The notes beneath the pieces were generated by a model. That model had not been told where the DNA came from, did no database searches, and saw only the letters and a program-made list of their open reading frames with translations. From Prorocentrum cordatum (taxonomy: Eukaryota > Sar > Dinophyceae > Prorocentrales > Prorocentraceae): 64,000 nucleotides of DNA. Location: the NCBI GenBank assembly GCA_963575745.1, contig CAUYUJ010021059.1, positions 1,277,354-1,341,353 on the forward strand. Direction: 5' to 3'. Below are positions 61,641-64,000 of this stretch, piece by piece. Within the stretch, counting starts at the first letter, position 1. Each line of letters begins with the position of its first letter. Position numbers and translations under genes: made by a program.

Positions 61641-62637
61641 GTTCGGCCTGGAACAGATCGCGCACGGCTAACGGAGGCATTTGCTTGCGGTGTCAGGCGG
61701 ATTCGCGGTAGTTCTCGTCAGCGCCACATTGGCGCGGGCGTCCTCGAGAATCGTAATTGGTGGCGATTGTCTTCATCACAGATGGCAGAAGTTGCCATGG
61801 CGCGCAGCGTTGTTTCGCCAGGCAGCGCTCAGCCCTGTCGCACCGCAGCTCGCAGGGATCCGCTGCGCCACGCATCGCATGGCGCCGTCGTTTGTCCGCG
61901 TGGCGCCCCGCCCTCCGAGTCTCCGGCTCGCCGCGCCACCCCGCGAGCTTGTCTCGGTCCATGCGGCGCGCTGTTTTGCTCCAGTGCGCATGGCGTTGTT
62001 CTGTCCCGCGCATTTAGCGGTCGGCGCTGCTATTGACACTGAACACGCATGCCCCCCCTCCCCCTCCACTGCGCGCCGCTGCCCCCCGCGCCTATCTCTA
62101 CCGCTCTTGCAAGCTGATGTCGTGAATTTCTGGGGGGTTCACGCGCGCTGCGAGTCGTTCGACATGCTTGTTTGTATGGGGGCGGTCGCGCAGATATTCG
62201 CCGCGCGTGTAGAATGGGTCGGTCCGTCGCCGGGCGATTCGAGGCACGCCCCCCGCCGAATTTGGAGGGCGGAAGAAGGGGTCAGCGACAGGGGGTCTGC
62301 GCGCTGTTGGCTGCATGGCCCACGTATGCTCAGTGTGCCGCTCATGTGGGTGATCGGGCATGACTGGCATCCAATGTTGGCGGTCATGGAGGGCCAGTCG
62401 CTCGCGCCCGCGCGCTGCCCGCGCGGGCGCGCGCGGCGCCCGCCCAGTATCGTCCACGCGCGCGCGCGCTCTTGCATATCGCGCGCGGGGCGGCGATGCG
62501 GAGTGCAAGCGCGCCTTGATTGTGCGACTGGCGATCGTGCATGTTCCTCGACGACGACTCGTCGACCCCGAAGACAGACCTTTTATGGTCCAGCGATTCT
62601 CCACACATGTGGGTTCACGTGTCTTTCTTCCTAAAAC
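61641..62637. other. GC-rich, no recognised gene
   Basis: A long + frame (61681-62634) contains balanced pieces (LLQADVVNFWGVHARCESFD near 62100) but no domain. Short CGCG runs at 62400-62500. Confidence 0.3.
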
Positions 62638-62821
62638 TCGAATTCGCATTGTTCGCGCCCCCAAACTGCGAGTTCGCATTCAGTTCCCGGCATGAAGATG
62701 TCTACTCGCATTTCCAAACTGCGAATTTGCATGTTGCTTTCTGTCCAACATGTGAGTTTGCATTCTCTTTTTTCCAACAAGTGAATTCGCGTTTAGCTCC
62801 TCCCGACAATGTGACTTCACA
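62638..62821 (+). repeat. About 30-bp phased repeat of imperfect palindrome TGCGARTTYGCA
   Basis: Cores at 62638 (TCGAATTCGCA), 62667 (TGCGAGTTCGCA), 62720 (TGCGAATTTGCA), 62751 (TGTGAGTTTGCA), 62780 (AGTGAATTCGCG) and 62810 (TGTGACTTCACA). Spacings are 29, 53, 31, 29 and 30 bp. CCAACA or CCAAAC usually precedes each core. Confidence 0.75.
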
Positions 62822-64000
62822 TGCCACCCCGCGCCCTCAAGACCCCCCAAAAAATGAAAGAACAACTGAGGGGCAGCGTTCCGCGCGTCAGATTTGGCGG
62901 GCAGATTTTGACATCCACCCCGCCGTTTTTATTCAAGCCATATCTCGTTGCGTCCGCAGCGCGCGTTGCCTTCGTCGCCCCCCCCCCCCGGCCCCCGATC
63001 CCCTGCTTCGTTCGCATTCGAGTCTCGCGCGCGGGCGCAGGCGGGCAGCTTCAGTCGGTTCCTGCGCCGAACGCAGCGATCGAGGACGCGTCGCCCACGC
63101 GCGGCCCATAGAGACACCGTGGCCGGGGGCCTGCGCCCGACCCCCACATTCACCCCCCAACGAATTGGTGGGGCGTCGCGTTCAAATCGCCGCGCCGTTC
63201 CCCCTGCCGCGCAGTTTTCACGATTCCACCGGGCCCCCCTCGGGTCCTTTCGCGGAGGGGGGGGGGGGGGGGCGAGCGCGCGCGCGGCCGCGTGACCAAA
63301 TCACTGACCACCACATTGAAACGGAGCGCGCATCATCTCGCGCCCTCCGGCGTCGGGGCCTTTGCTGCGCGGCCGAGGGCCCTTGGCCGCAGCCTCGCGG
63401 GGCCCGGCTGAATTCCCCCCCCTGTCGGGGCGGTCTTCTTGGAGCTAGGCGTGCCCAGCTTGGCTTTCTGATTGGGGCTGGACCAGCTGCAGTCTGGGTT
63501 GCGATTTTGCACATTATGAGACGCGGCGCAAGATTCCCCCTCTGCAGCGCGGGGGGCGACGCTGGGGGGCTCGGGCCACAATGCGCCATTGAAATCTACA
63601 TGGGGGACAGCATGGGGCCAGCCCCCATTGAGCCATCGTTTCCCGGGGGTCAACCCCCCGCGCCTCGCGCAATCCCGCCCCGCGTCATCTAGAGAGCTGG
63701 GGGCGGGGAACAGAGGGGGGGGGGGGGCAGCGGAAAGAGGGGCGGCGACGGGGGGGGTGCGGCGCTCCTTCCCGCGGAGCTTTGCTTTCCGCGCCCAGTG
63801 CATCCACAATCGATTGCAAGGCCTTCTGTGTGGCCAACCGTGCTTGCTTCTCAAGCGGCGGGGCTCTCTGCCAGATCGGCGTTGGAAGCCGCGCCTCTTG
63901 CGCCGCTCTGCTGGCGAGCTCATTCCCCGCGCGAATGCCCGCGACTATCCACCGAGGGCCCCGCTGCTGACACGCGTGCTCGCCTGGCGAATAACAAAAA
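62822..64000. other. GC-rich end of window, no recognised gene
   Basis: C-run at 62981-62990, G-runs at 63257-63271 and 63715-63727. Long frames on both strands lack motifs. The window ends in AATAACAAAAA. Confidence 0.35.

Noticed and set aside
1-64000. tRNA, rRNA or bacterial-style operons
   Set aside because: No cloverleaf or rRNA core sequence was recognised by eye, and gene spacing and codon features do not suggest bacterial DNA. A covariance-model scan would settle the RNAs.

Overview
The window reads as nuclear DNA of a dinoflagellate. The best evidence is a perfect 22-nt match to the dinoflagellate spliced leader (SL) at 7503-7524. The rest fits: high GC with long G or C homopolymers, no bacterial operons, no tRNA or rRNA seen, many micro- and minisatellites, and decayed copies of protein families that I know only as very high-copy families in dinoflagellate genomes. 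Genus cannot be fixed from the sequence alone; a Prorocentrum- or Symbiodiniaceae-like genome would look like this. Very long open frames in the GC-rich parts are mostly chance, because stop codons are rare there.

Layout. 1-5.1 kb: an array of short palindromes, then three gene-like modules on the + strand (one a recognisable high-copy family with a C-terminal GPGSTK motif). 5.2-7.3 kb: a CCGATAAC dyad cluster, CAT/CACT microsatellites, a 160-bp satellite and G/C homopolymers. 7.3-15.7 kb: the main mobile element, a decayed non-LTR (LINE-type) retrotransposon with, in order, the relic SL, a coiled-coil ORF1, an endonuclease domain that is tandemly duplicated and split by a 1.3-kb insertion full of TTAGCT repeats, a reverse transcriptase with LMDD, and an RNase H domain. 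16.0-20.0 kb: two more decayed high-copy family genes on the + strand. 20-32 kb: small possible ORFs, an acidic 14-residue repeat protein and a satellite built on CTCTTGGGGCC. 32-39 kb: GGA tracts, 80- to 100-bp repeats, a 17-bp palindrome array, a 24-bp minisatellite and a MITE-like inverted repeat. 39-50 kb: GC-rich degenerate frames, a 145-bp tandem repeat, a probable copia-type reverse transcriptase fragment and an unusual lower-GC minus-strand ORF. 50-54.5 kb: a coiled-coil relic and a second LINE reverse transcriptase relic. 54.5-64 kb: GC-rich frames, a 190-bp GGA tract, a 99-bp satellite and a 30-bp phased palindromic repeat.

The observation I rate highest is a short oriented palindrome, GCGG-NTYAN-CCGC. 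It occurs in pairs 16-17 bp apart, or in arrays with 17- or about 31-bp phase, always in the same orientation as the nearby coding modules. It usually lies upstream of a pyrimidine tract and a candidate trans-splice acceptor. Most genes here carry frameshifts or in-frame stops, so the window looks like a retroposon and repeat graveyard, with few if any intact genes.
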